Translations under genes and position numbers: made by a program
In this document: one piece after another, positions 6,756 through 13,929 of the stretch
Layout: the number at the start of each line of letters is the position of its first letter
How positions within the stretch are numbered: position 1 is the stretch's first letter
NCBI GenBank assembly: GCA_937926555.1
Contig: CALAZX010000288.1
Span: forward strand, 1-18,228
DNA from: an uncultured Negativicutes bacterium
GTDB taxonomy: Bacteria > Bacillota > Negativicutes > Acidaminococcales > Acidaminococcaceae
Length of the DNA stretch: 18,228 nucleotides
Direction of reading: 5' to 3'
Notes under the pieces: generated by a model
Databases searched by the model: none
What the model saw: the letters and a program-made list of their open reading frames with translations, nothing else
What the model was told of the DNA's origin: nothing

Positions 6756-7940
6756 TCACAGGCATTCCTTGATGGCCTTCGCCATGCGGCGGATGCCTTC
6801 CACGATACGGTCATCAGGCATGTTGGAGTAGTTGACGCGCAGGCTGCGGTCGGTCTTGCCGTTGGGATAGAAGGCGTCGCCGATGACAGCGGCCACTTTC
6901 ATCTCGATACATTTGTTGAAGACCTTCATGGCGCTGCAGCCTTCCGGCAGGGTCACCCACAGGAACAGTCCGCCTTCCGGACGGGTGAATTTCACCTCGG
7001 CGGGGAACTCCTCCTCCATGGTCTTGAGGATCAGGTTCCGGCGGTGTCCGTACAGCTCCACGATCTTGGCCACATGGGCGTCCAGGTCGTAGTTGTCGAT
7101 GTAGGCGTCCACGATGCCCTGGTCGAAGTTGGAGGTGTGCAGGTCGGCGCTCTGTTTGATCATCACGAACTTGTCCACCAGGTTCTTCGGCCCGGCCACC
7201 CAGCCCAGACGCAGGCCGGGGCAGAAAATCTTGGAGAAGGTGCCCAGGAACATAACCAGGCCCTTGGTGTCCATGGATTTCAGGGTGGGCAGGCGTTTGC
7301 CCTCGTAACGCAGCTCGCCGTAGGGGTTGTCCTCCAGCACGGGGAGCTCGTATTTGTTCACGACTTCCATGAATTTCTCGCGGCGCTCCATGGTCCAGGA
7401 GATGCCGGTGGGATTCTGGAATTCGGGAATCACGTACATGAACTTGCAGTTGGGGGTGGTGGCCAGGATCTTGTCCAGCTCCTCGGGGATCACGCCGTAC
7501 TCGTCGGTGGGAACCTCCACGAACTTGGGCTGGTAAGCGTTGAAGGCGTTGATGGCGCCCAGGTAGGAGGGACTCTCCAGGAGAACCACATCACCGGGAT
7601 CCAGGAACAGCTTGCCGGCGAAGTCCAGGCACTGCTGGGAGCCGGTGGTGATGAGGATCTCGTCCTTGTCCACGGGGGTGCCGTATTTCTCCGTCATCCG
7701 GCAGGCGATCTTCTCCCGCAGGGAAGGGCGTCCTTCCGTGGTGGCATACTGCAGCAGCTGTCTGCCCTCTTTCATCAGCAGGGACTTGGACACCTCCGCG
7801 ATCTCCTCCACGGGAAACAGTTCCGGTGCCGGCAGGCCGCCGGCGAAGGAGATGATGTCGGGCTGTGCCGTGAGTTTCAGCAGTTCCCTGATTTCCGAAG
7901 CTTTCATCCGATCCATTCTTGAAGCAAATTTTACAGCCAT
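6756..7940 (-). CDS. PLP-dependent aminotransferase, fold type I (2-aminoadipate/MocR-like class)
   Basis: This 394-residue protein is a soluble aminotransferase of the class I/II group. Visible landmarks are the substrate-loop sequence SFAGGLPAPELFP (31-43), the cofactor-binding segment TTGSQQ (98-103), NPTG (176-179), DNPYGELRY (204-212) with Asp204 and Tyr207, the catalytic lysine in GTFSKIFCPGLRLGW (Lys237), and Arg368 in LRVNYS, expected to bind the substrate carboxylate. The sequence style matches LysN/2-aminoadipate transaminase and the aminotransferase half of MocR proteins, but there is no N-terminal GntR DNA-binding domain. The substrate is not determined; branched-chain, aromatic or aminoadipate amino acids are all possible. 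AGGAGGG lies 8 bases before the ATG. It is flanked by its own strong promoter and appears to be transcribed alone. The stop is TGA. Confidence 0.88.
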   Translation of the reverse strand: MAVKFASRMDRMKASEIRELLKLTAQPDIISFAGGLPAPELFPVEEIAEVSKSLLMKEGRQLLQYATTEGRPSLREKIACRMTEKYGTPVDKDEILITTGSQQCLDFAGKLFLDPGDVVLLESPSYLGAINAFNAYQPKFVEVPTDEYGVIPEELDKILATTPNCKFMYVIPEFQNPTGISWTMERREKFMEVVNKYELPVLEDNPYGELRYEGKRLPTLKSMDTKGLVMFLGTFSKIFCPGLRLGWVAGPKNLVDKFVMIKQSADLHTSNFDQGIVDAYIDNYDLDAHVAKIVELYGHRRNLILKTMEEEFPAEVKFTRPEGGLFLWVTLPEGCSAMKVFNKCIEMKVAAVIGDAFYPNGKTDRSLRVNYSNMPDDRIVEGIRRMAKAIKECL

Positions 7941-8020
7941 GGGTAAACCCTCCTAGTGAATTTATGGGTGAAACATGTTCAGATATCCTTGCATTGTGCC
8001 CTTGCAGGCCTTTATCAACA

Positions 8021-8049
8021 ATTCTAGCACCGCAAAAACCAAGTGTCAA
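8021..8049 (-). promoter_or_regulatory. Strong promoter of the aminotransferase gene
   Basis: On the minus strand, TTGACA (fwd 8044-8049), a 17-base spacer and TAGAAT (fwd 8021-8026). The predicted leader of about 75 bases contains an imperfect repeat (CCTGCA with TGCAAGG) but no riboswitch I recognise. Confidence 0.85.
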
Positions 8050-8082
8050 CGAGCGGAGAACATGGTTTTACAGATTTTTCGC

Positions 8083-8110
8083 AGCCTGTCCGGTCGTATC
8101 CGGTCCGGCT
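8083..8110 (-). terminator. Weak hairpin downstream of the HD gene
   Basis: AGCC (8083-8086) pairs with GGCT (8107-8110), and an inner CCGG/CCGG stem surrounds a 6-base loop. No T run follows on the minus strand (A-rich instead), so it is at best a poor terminator. Confidence 0.3.
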
Positions 8111-8124
8111 TCCCCCACGGCGCC

Positions 8125-9507
8125 TTACAGGTTGTCCCGCCGCTCCGGGGCCTCGAACTGGCGGAAAATCCGCTCGAAATCCACCGGTCCGATCTTGCGG
8201 AACTCCCCGTCGCCGGTGTAGCGTTTCCGCAGGTCCACCAGGCCGTTCTGCAGATGCTTGGACGTGATGCCGTACTGCATGGAGAGCCAGGCCTCCACGA
8301 AGGCCGCAAGGTGGTCGCAGCCTTTCAGCACCTGTCCGTCCACAATCTTCTCCGGAGGCAGCTCGTCCTTCTCGTGTGCCTTCACATAGGCGTCCAGCTC
8401 CTCCTCGGAGGCGAATATCTGCCGGTGCAGGGCCCAGATGGTGTCATCCACTTTCCGCACGCCCAGGAAGTCCTCGTCCCGCTGGTCCTCTTCCTCCAGG
8501 TTACGGTAGACCACGCAGCGGTTGTCGAACTCTTTCTGGGTGAAGTACTTGATGTCCGCATGCCAGCGGAAAGGCAGCAGGGGCAGGATTTTGGCCTCCA
8601 GCTGCTGCTCCTCGATCTCCTTGATCAGGTCGCCCAGGCCGTCGATGGAGGATTTCACCGGGGAGATGATGTCCCGGGTGAGCACTTCCGGCAGGTCGTG
8701 GAAGAGTCCGTTCAGGTAGTTGCTGACGATACGCTCGTCGGAAGCCCCCAGTTTCAGGGAGCAGAAGTAGCTGAGGATGGCCACGATGAGCACATGGCCC
8801 ATGACGGAGGTCTCCGGCACGCGGGGTGACTGGGACCAGCGTTTCTGGAACCGCAGCTGTCCCACCAGGTCGATGAACTTGCTGGTCTTCCCCTGGAGGG
8901 CCAGCTTCTGCACGCCGATGAGCTCGTAATGGTCCTCGATCTCGTTGGCGATGGCCTCTTTTGTCTGCTAGATGCCGTATATCCCCTTGTTGAAGGGGTA
9001 GATGATGTTGAACTCCCACTGGGAGGCCAGGTAGTGGGCCGCCCGCAGGATCTTCTTCTCCAGCGGCTTGTAGGTGGGGTCGTCCAGATGGCACCGCATC
9101 ATGTCCAGGAACTCCTCGCTGAGTCCGGGGATCCGCTCCCGGAGCTGGCTGTAGACCCAGCGGTTCAGCTCATGGCCGTTCCGCTCCATCAGCTGGTGGA
9201 ACACCGGGGGCTTGATGTCCGTGAGGACGATGCGGTGGAGGAATTCCACCAGGCCGCCTTCGATGAGGGCGCGCCAGTCCAGCTTCGCGTCCCGGACCTC
9301 CTCCTCGTAGCGGGCCAGCACATAGACGATCATCATCTTGTGGGCCTGCTTGTCCAGCTCCGTGAAGCCGTTGGGCCGGATATGGTCGTTCCAGCGCTGG
9401 ATATGGGCCGCCTCGAACAGCACCTCGATGAACTCCTTGCTCATCTCGAAATCAGTCACTTTGCCTTTTCCCGGAACCTTCGCAGCCGGGTTTTTCTCGC
9501 TCTTCAT
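8125..9507 (-). CDS. Tandem HD-type phosphohydrolase-like protein (YfbR-like), interrupted by one in-frame TAG
   Basis: The frame has 460 codons. The second half matches the YfbR type of metal-dependent HD phosphohydrolase (5'-deoxynucleotidase family): MGHVLIVA with His238, FHDLPEVLTRDIISPVK with His270-Asp271, and LKGCDHLAAF with Asp398. The first half looks like a second, degenerate copy: RWNDHIRP, DKQAHKMMIVY (His56) and FLHRIVLTDIKPPVF, where the HD pair has become His91-Arg92. Codon 180 is TAG (8968-8970), between FNKGIYGI and QTKEAIANEIEDHY. The frame continues unchanged, and the break lies between the two halves. A perfect AGGAGG lies 6 bases before the ATG at 9505-9507. The downstream half could in principle start at the GTG at 8911-8913, but I see no good ribosome-binding site for it. 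The final stop is TAA. The nucleotide substrate is not determined. Confidence 0.72.
8968..8970 (-). other. In-frame TAG codon inside the HD gene
   Basis: The minus strand reads GGC ATC TAG CAG ACA AAA with no frame change. Recalled family members tend to have Glu near this position (IEETK-like), so GAG to TAG is plausible, but I cannot align homologues here. Confidence 0.8.
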
Positions 9508-9537
9508 GCCGAACCTCCTGCAGATTTTTCTCAACGT

Positions 9538-9567
9538 GTTATAATGTAAGGAACATGGAAATGTCAG
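9538..9567 (-). promoter_or_regulatory. Promoter of the HD gene
   Basis: On the minus strand, CTGACA (fwd 9562-9567), an 18-base spacer and TATAAC (fwd 9538-9543), about 30 bases upstream of the ATG. Confidence 0.65.
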
Positions 9568-9660
9568 CCGGATCTTTTTCCCCACTGTTTCAGAGGGATA
9601 TTCCGGCGGGAATGCAAAAAATTCTCACTGTCTATATTCTAGCCGGAAGGTGGAAATCCC

Positions 9661-9689
9661 TTTAATTCCCATGAAAATCATGTTATAAT
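9661..9689 (+). promoter_or_regulatory. Upstream promoter P1 of the pot locus (extended -10)
   Basis: TGT TATAAT (9681-9689) is an extended -10 element, with TTTAAT (9661-9666) as a weak -35 at 17 bases. Transcription would start near 9696, just before a strong hairpin. Confidence 0.5.
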
Positions 9690-9703
9690 TCTGCTTTCGG
9701 AAC

Positions 9704-9806
9704 CCTGTCCTCCGGAACTCCGGGGAGCAGGTATGCGCCGTACCCCGTAATGCCTTATCCCGCCTTGTTTCCCACGGTCCGGAAAGGCGGAAAAAACATT
9801 TTTTCC
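9704..9806 (+). other. Structured leader or small-RNA candidate between P1 and P2
   Basis: Hairpin 9704-9731 pairs 12 bases with one mismatch around AACT. A second stem, CCGCCTT (9760-9766) with AAGGCGG (9784-9790), is followed by six A, CA and six T (9791-9804), which can itself fold as GGAAAAAA/TTTTTTCC. A transcript from P1 could end near 9804 as an RNA of about 110 bases, or be attenuated before potA. No protein-coding frame with a ribosome-binding site is visible. Confidence 0.4.
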
Positions 9807-9823
9807 CGGGGGGTAAAAAAGCA

Positions 9824-9852
9824 TTGCTATCAATGTTGTTTATGGATATAAT
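9824..9852 (+). promoter_or_regulatory. Promoter P2 of potABC
   Basis: TTGCTA (9824-9829), a 17-base spacer and TATAAT (9847-9852). The predicted transcription start near 9859 gives a leader of about 95 bases and excludes the upstream GTG at 9856 as the potA start. The leader holds CCGGC/GCCGG and a GC-rich imperfect hairpin. Confidence 0.8.
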
Positions 9853-9954
9853 AAGGTGACTTCTTATGCCGGCACAATCGCCGGATTCATGACAGCAAAC
9901 CGCCGCGGCCCGCGTGGCGCGGTAATAATCAGGAAAGGTTGTGACACGAAAAAG

Positions 9955-10953
9955 ATGAAAGATATGGTCCGTTTGGAAGGAATCACCAAGAAATTTGGTG
10001 ATCATGTCATTATTCCCACTCTCGATCTGAATATTAACGATGGTGAGTTTCTGACCTTGTTAGGTCCCTCCGGCTGTGGCAAGACCACGTTGCTGCGGAT
10101 GATTGCAGGACTGGAAACGCCTACCACAGGAAAAGTTATCCTGGATGGGCAGGATGTTACCAATCTTCCGCCTTACAAACGGAACGTGAATATGGTGTTC
10201 CAGAACTATGCCCTGTTTCCTCATATGACCGTGAAGGAGAATATCCGTTTCGGTCTCAAGATGAAGAATGTCCCCGATGAGGAAGCGGAAGAACGTATCA
10301 AGCAGGTCCTCTATCTGATCCAGCTGGAGGAGCTGAAGAACCGTTATCCCGCCCAGATGTCCGGCGGCCAGCAGCAGCGTGTGGCCATCGCCCGCGCCCT
10401 GGTGAACAACCCCAAGGTGCTGCTCCTGGACGAGCCTCTGGGTGCGCTGGACTACCAGCTCCGGAAAAAGCTGCAGATCGAGCTGAAAAACCTGCAGCGC
10501 GGCCTGGGACTGACATTTATTTACGTTACCCACGATCAGGAAGAAGCCCTGACCATGAGTGACCGCATCGTCATCATGAATAAAGGTGTCATCCAGCAGG
10601 ACGGCACCCCCAACGGGATTTATCATCATCCCCACAACACGTTCGTGGCCCGTTTCATCGGCGAGAGCAATTTCTTCGCCCTGGACGGTCAATCATACGC
10701 CCTCCGTCCGGAGAAGCTGAACCTGTGCCCCGAGGACGAGGAGAACGCCTCCCATCCGGAGCCCAAATTCTTCGGCACCGTCGTGGACATCGTGTTCTAC
10801 GGCACCATCGATAAGGTATTCGTACGACTGGACAACACCAACGACACCGTAGTCGCCTACCAGTATTTTGACGACGTGCAGCGCTGGAAGGTGGACGACC
10901 GCGTAGGTATCTGGTGGTACGATCGGGATGGGGTGATGGTTGAAAATGAATAA
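9955..10953 (+). CDS. potA: Spermidine/putrescine ABC transporter, ATP-binding protein
   Basis: PotA is the cytoplasmic ATPase that powers polyamine uptake. With the ATG at 9955 it has 332 residues. It shows Walker A GPSGCGKTT (37-45), the Q-loop VFQNYALFPHM (81-91), signature MSGGQQQRV (135-143, Met in place of the usual Leu), Walker B VLLLDEP (155-161), D-loop GALDYQLRK typical of PotA, H-loop THD with His193, and a C-terminal TOBE-like domain (about 240-332). The start is not certain: AGGAAAGG (9931-9938) is 16 bases away, and ATG 9964 is an alternative. The frame stays open upstream to a GTG at 9856, which lies before the predicted transcription start. It overlaps potB by 8 bases and begins the potABC unit. 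The stop is TAA. Confidence 0.93.
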   Translation: MKDMVRLEGITKKFGDHVIIPTLDLNINDGEFLTLLGPSGCGKTTLLRMIAGLETPTTGKVILDGQDVTNLPPYKRNVNMVFQNYALFPHMTVKENIRFGLKMKNVPDEEAEERIKQVLYLIQLEELKNRYPAQMSGGQQQRVAIARALVNNPKVLLLDEPLGALDYQLRKKLQIELKNLQRGLGLTFIYVTHDQEEALTMSDRIVIMNKGVIQQDGTPNGIYHHPHNTFVARFIGESNFFALDGQSYALRPEKLNLCPEDEENASHPEPKFFGTVVDIVFYGTIDKVFVRLDNTNDTVVAYQYFDDVQRWKVDDRVGIWWYDRDGVMVENE

Positions 10954-11809
10954 GAACGGTAAACTCCTCATTGCGCCCTCCCTGGCATGGCTCTCGATTT
11001 TCTTCGTGATCCCCATGCTCATCGTGGTGGCTGTGTCTTTCGCCAGCCGCACCACCTACGGGCAGGTCGTGTTCAACTGGACGCTGGACAACTATATCCG
11101 GTTTGTCGAGCCCCTTTACATCTCGATTTTCATCCAGACGCTGGTTGTGGCGCTCATCACCACGGTGATCACCATCCTCATGGGATATCCCCTGGCCTAT
11201 ATGATCGCCCAGCTGCCGAAAAAATGGCAGCAGCCGGGTCTGATTCTCTGTATGATCCCCTTCTGGATCAACTTCCTCATCCGCTCTTACGCCTGGGTCA
11301 TCATTCTGCGTACCCAGGGCGTGCTGAACACGCTGCTGCTGAAGGCGGGCATCATCGACATGCCCATCCAGATGCTGTACAACGAGGGCGCGGTGATGCT
11401 GGGCATGGTGTACGCGCTGCTGCCCTTCATGATCCTGCCGATCTACGTGTCCATCGAGCAGCTGGACCGCCGTCTGCTGGAAGCGGCTTCCGACCTGGGT
11501 GCCGGACCTTTCACCGCTTTCCGTAAGATCACGCTGCCCCTGACCATGCCGGGCGTGGCCGCCGGAACCATTCTGGTGTTCATCTCGTCCCTGGGCATGT
11601 TCGTGGTGCCTGACGTGATGGGCGGCGCCAAATCCGCCCTGGTGGGCAACCTGATCCAGAACCAGTTCCTGTCCGCACGTGACTGGCCCTTCGGCGCTTC
11701 ACTGTCCATCGTGCTGGCAGTTCTCTCCCTGGTCCTGATCATTCTCTACTACAAAGCCATCCAGGCACAGAAGGGAGGGGAGCGCGATGCAGCAAAAGAC
11801 GTGGCGTAG
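10946..11809 (+). CDS. potB: Spermidine/putrescine ABC transporter permease PotB
   Basis: PotB is one of the two inner-membrane permeases of the polyamine importer. From the ATG at 10946 it has 287 residues with about six transmembrane segments, the first at about 8-33. The EAA coupling loop that contacts PotA is EAASDLGAGPFTAFRKITLP (179-198), followed by LTMPG. GGGGTG lies 10 bases upstream of the ATG; a TTG at 10940 would add two residues. It overlaps the end of potA by 8 bases, and potC starts 20 bases before its stop. It is the only gene in the window ending in TAG (11807-11809). Reading through that TAG would add 48 codons overlapping potC before TAA, with no PotB-like sequence, so here TAG most likely works as a stop. 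Confidence 0.93.
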   Translation: MNKNGKLLIAPSLAWLSIFFVIPMLIVVAVSFASRTTYGQVVFNWTLDNYIRFVEPLYISIFIQTLVVALITTVITILMGYPLAYMIAQLPKKWQQPGLILCMIPFWINFLIRSYAWVIILRTQGVLNTLLLKAGIIDMPIQMLYNEGAVMLGMVYALLPFMILPIYVSIEQLDRRLLEAASDLGAGPFTAFRKITLPLTMPGVAAGTILVFISSLGMFVVPDVMGGAKSALVGNLIQNQFLSARDWPFGASLSIVLAVLSLVLIILYYKAIQAQKGGERDAAKDVA

Positions 11810-12584
11810 TCATGTTCTCCTGGCCTATTCCCTGGCCGTCCTGGCATTCCTCTATCTCCCCCTGGTGATCCTGGCGCTGTATTCTTTCAACGACTCCCGC
11901 ATCAACGCGGTGTGGACCGGCTTCACCTTCAAATGGTACGAGCAGCTCTTCCATAACCGCCGTGTGCTGGAAGCCCTGACCAACACGCTGATTGTCGGCG
12001 CCATCTCCACGGTGGTGTCCACCAGCCTGGGAACCATCGCGGCCATCGCGCTGCACCGGTACAAGTACAAGATGCAGAACGCCATCAACGGCCTGCTGTA
12101 TCTGCCCATCCTGATCCCCGAGATTGTCATGGGCCTGTCGCTGCTGGTGCTGTTCTCCCAGTTCAAAGTGCCTCTGGGCAAAGGATCCCTGATCATCGCC
12201 CATATCACCTTCTGCCTCTCCTTCGTGGTCATCACGGTGGGAGCCAGACTGGACGGTATGCGGGCTGATTTCGAACAGGCGGCCAGCGACCTTTACGCGA
12301 CACCGTTCCAGTGCTTCCGTTACGTGACCCTGCCCCTGATCATGCCCGGCATCGTGGCCGGCGCACTGATCGCCTTCACCCTGTCCATCGACGACTTCGT
12401 CATCAGCTTCTTCGTGGCCGGCCCCAACTCCACCACGCTGCCGCTGTACATCTACGCCATGGTGAAGCGCGGCATCTCCCCGGAGATCAACGCACTTTCC
12501 ACCCTGATGATCGGGGCGGAGATCCTGCTGGTGCTCCTGGCAGAGTGCCTCCAGCCTTCCCACAAGGCCAAGGAGGAGGACTGA
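11787..12584 (+). CDS. potC: Spermidine/putrescine ABC transporter permease PotC
   Basis: This is the second inner-membrane permease of the system, 265 residues, which is normal for PotC. About six transmembrane segments are visible, the first at about 10-33 (LLAYSLAVLAFLYLPLVILA). The EAA loop is EQAASDLYATPFQCFRYVTL (163-182), followed by PLIMPG. GGAGGGG lies about 5-6 bases before the ATG and within the end of potB, which indicates translational coupling. It is the last gene of the tightly packed potABC unit; the binding-protein genes follow after 190 bases and have a possible promoter of their own. The stop is TGA. Confidence 0.94.
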   Translation: MQQKTWRSHVLLAYSLAVLAFLYLPLVILALYSFNDSRINAVWTGFTFKWYEQLFHNRRVLEALTNTLIVGAISTVVSTSLGTIAAIALHRYKYKMQNAINGLLYLPILIPEIVMGLSLLVLFSQFKVPLGKGSLIIAHITFCLSFVVITVGARLDGMRADFEQAASDLYATPFQCFRYVTLPLIMPGIVAGALIAFTLSIDDFVISFFVAGPNSTTLPLYIYAMVKRGISPEINALSTLMIGAEILLVLLAECLQPSHKAKEED

Positions 12585-12611
12585 GCCTGAGCCCCGCGGC
12601 GGACCGGACCA

Positions 12612-12629
12612 TCCGGCATCCATGCCGGA
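12612..12629. repeat. Inverted repeat downstream of potC
   Basis: TCCGGCAT and ATGCCGGA form a perfect 8-base inverted repeat with a 2-base centre, inside a GC-rich stretch with several other CCGG-containing segments. No T run follows, so it is not a classical terminator; it may stabilise or process the potABC mRNA. Confidence 0.45.
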
Positions 12630-12711
12630 CCGGCCCCGGCGGCCTTCAGACGGGCTGTTCCCCTCCGGAACGCCGTCTTCCCCCATGCAAGCAATCCGGA
12701 TGCACGGATTC

Positions 12712-12740
12712 ATTGGCCATCCGGCCAATCATCATATAAA
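12712..12740 (+). promoter_or_regulatory. Possible internal promoter with palindromic operator before potD
   Basis: TTGGCC (12713-12718), a 16-base spacer and TATAAA (12735-12740) form a moderate promoter. A perfect inverted repeat ATTGGCC-ATCC-GGCCAAT (12712-12729) covers the -35 and half of the spacer. Transcription would start near 12747, just before AAAGGTGG (12755-12762). Confidence 0.5.
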
Positions 12741-12774
12741 CAAAACGAAAATTCAAAGGTGGTGTCTCTACAAC

Positions 12775-13830
12775 ATGAAAAAAATTATCGCGTTGCTCTT
12801 ATGCGCTATGACCTTCTTCCTCTTCGGCTGCGGTTCTGACAGCAAGACCGCCGACAAAGGCGACGAGCAGGTGCTGAACCTGTTCAGCTGGGCCGACAAC
12901 TTCTCTCCCGAGGTGCTGGCCGATTTCGAGAAGAAATATCACTGCAAAATCAACTACGACGTGTTCGCCAACAACGAGGAGCTGCTGGCCAAGATCCAGG
13001 CAGGCGGATCCCGCTATGACGTGATCCAGCCCTCCGACTACATGGTTGCCACCATGAAGAAGCTGGACCTGCTGGAGCCTCTGGACAAATCCAAGATGCC
13101 CAACACGGCCAACCTGATCAAGAGCCTGCAGACCCCTGCCTACGACCCGGACGGCAAGTACTCCGTTGTCTACACCTGGGGCGTGACCGGCATCGTTTAC
13201 AACCCGAAACATGTGAAAAAGGCTCCCACCTCCTGGGCTGACCTCTGGAATCCCGAAGATAAAGGCCGCATCAGCCTTCTGAACGACAACCGCGAGGTTA
13301 TCGGCATGGCCCTGAAGAAGAACGGCTATTCCGTGAACAGCAAGGACAAGGCACAGCTGGAGACCGCCGTGAAAGACCTGCGCCTCCTGGCTCCCAACGT
13401 GCTGGCCTTCGATACGGACACCATCAAGCAGAAATTCATCGCCAACGAGGCATGGATCGGCCAGATGTGGTCCGGCGACGCTTCCTTCACCCACAAGGAC
13501 AACCCCGACATCGCTTTTGTGATTCCCAAAGAGGGCGCGGTGATCTGGGCTGACACCTTCGCCATCCCCAAAGGCGCCAAGCACAAGGAGCTGGCGGAGA
13601 AATTCATCAACTACATGTACGACCCCAAAGTAAGTGCCAAGAACTACGAGTATATCGGCTACAATGACCCCAACGAGAAATCCGAGTCCTACCACAGCGA
13701 CGCCTACAACAAGGACCCCATGCTGAAAGCCGCGCGTGATTACATCACCAAGGGCGAATGGATCGAGGATATCGGGGACACCCTGACCCAGTATGACCGT
13801 TACTGGACGGAGCTCAAAACCGGTAAATAA
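12775..13830 (+). CDS. potD: Spermidine/putrescine-binding lipoprotein PotD, copy 1
   Basis: This extracytoplasmic binding protein hands polyamines to PotBC. It has 351 residues. The N-terminus MKKIIALLLCAMTFFLFGC is a lipoprotein signal with lipobox LFGC and Cys19. By-eye alignment to E. coli PotD shows the expected contact residues: Ser87 and Tyr89 (PSDY), Asp171 and Glu174 (NDNREV), Trp232 (QMWSGDA), Trp258 and Asp260 (IWAD), and Tyr296 (IGY). The aromatic residue expected after SWAD (Tyr37 in E. coli PotD) is Asn42, and the Gln327 position is Ile330. The ATG at 12775 is chosen for the signal peptide and the AAAGGTGG 12 bases upstream, although the frame is open further back. The stop is TAA. 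It is clearly similar to the next gene along its whole length. Confidence 0.93.
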   Translation: MKKIIALLLCAMTFFLFGCGSDSKTADKGDEQVLNLFSWADNFSPEVLADFEKKYHCKINYDVFANNEELLAKIQAGGSRYDVIQPSDYMVATMKKLDLLEPLDKSKMPNTANLIKSLQTPAYDPDGKYSVVYTWGVTGIVYNPKHVKKAPTSWADLWNPEDKGRISLLNDNREVIGMALKKNGYSVNSKDKAQLETAVKDLRLLAPNVLAFDTDTIKQKFIANEAWIGQMWSGDASFTHKDNPDIAFVIPKEGAVIWADTFAIPKGAKHKELAEKFINYMYDPKVSAKNYEYIGYNDPNEKSESYHSDAYNKDPMLKAARDYITKGEWIEDIGDTLTQYDRYWTELKTGK

Positions 13831-13864
13831 GCAGTACCCGCACCATTCAGGAAACACTCCACAG

Positions 13865-13894
13865 ACCTGTCCTCTCCCACGGGAAAGGACAGGT
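13865..13894 (+). terminator. Hairpin between the two potD genes
   Basis: ACCTGTCC (13865-13872) and GGACAGGT (13887-13894) form a perfect 8-bp stem with a 14-base loop, followed by ACTGATTTT. The T run is weak and offset, so it is probably a partial terminator or mRNA-processing site that lowers expression of the second copy. Confidence 0.5.
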
Positions 13895-13929
13895 ACTGAT
13901 TTTCACAAAGAATTGAAGGTGATAAGCCG

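Noticed and set aside
8968..8970. Selenocysteine or pyrrolysine insertion at the in-frame stops
   Set aside because: Selenocysteine uses TGA, not TAG. Pyrrolysine is known from methylamine methyltransferases, not from polymerase or HD proteins, and no pyl genes are in the window.
9776..9784. GGTCCGGAA resembles the conserved core of SRP (4.5S) RNA
   Set aside because: The rest of the SRP motif (GGAAGCAGC and the opposing internal loop) is absent, and the surrounding fold does not match.
9866..9892. Eight-codon open frame in the potA leader whose TGA overlaps an in-frame ATG of the potA frame
   Set aside because: It has no ribosome-binding site and starts only about 7 bases after the predicted transcription start. 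It could be a regulatory leader peptide, but nothing supports translation.
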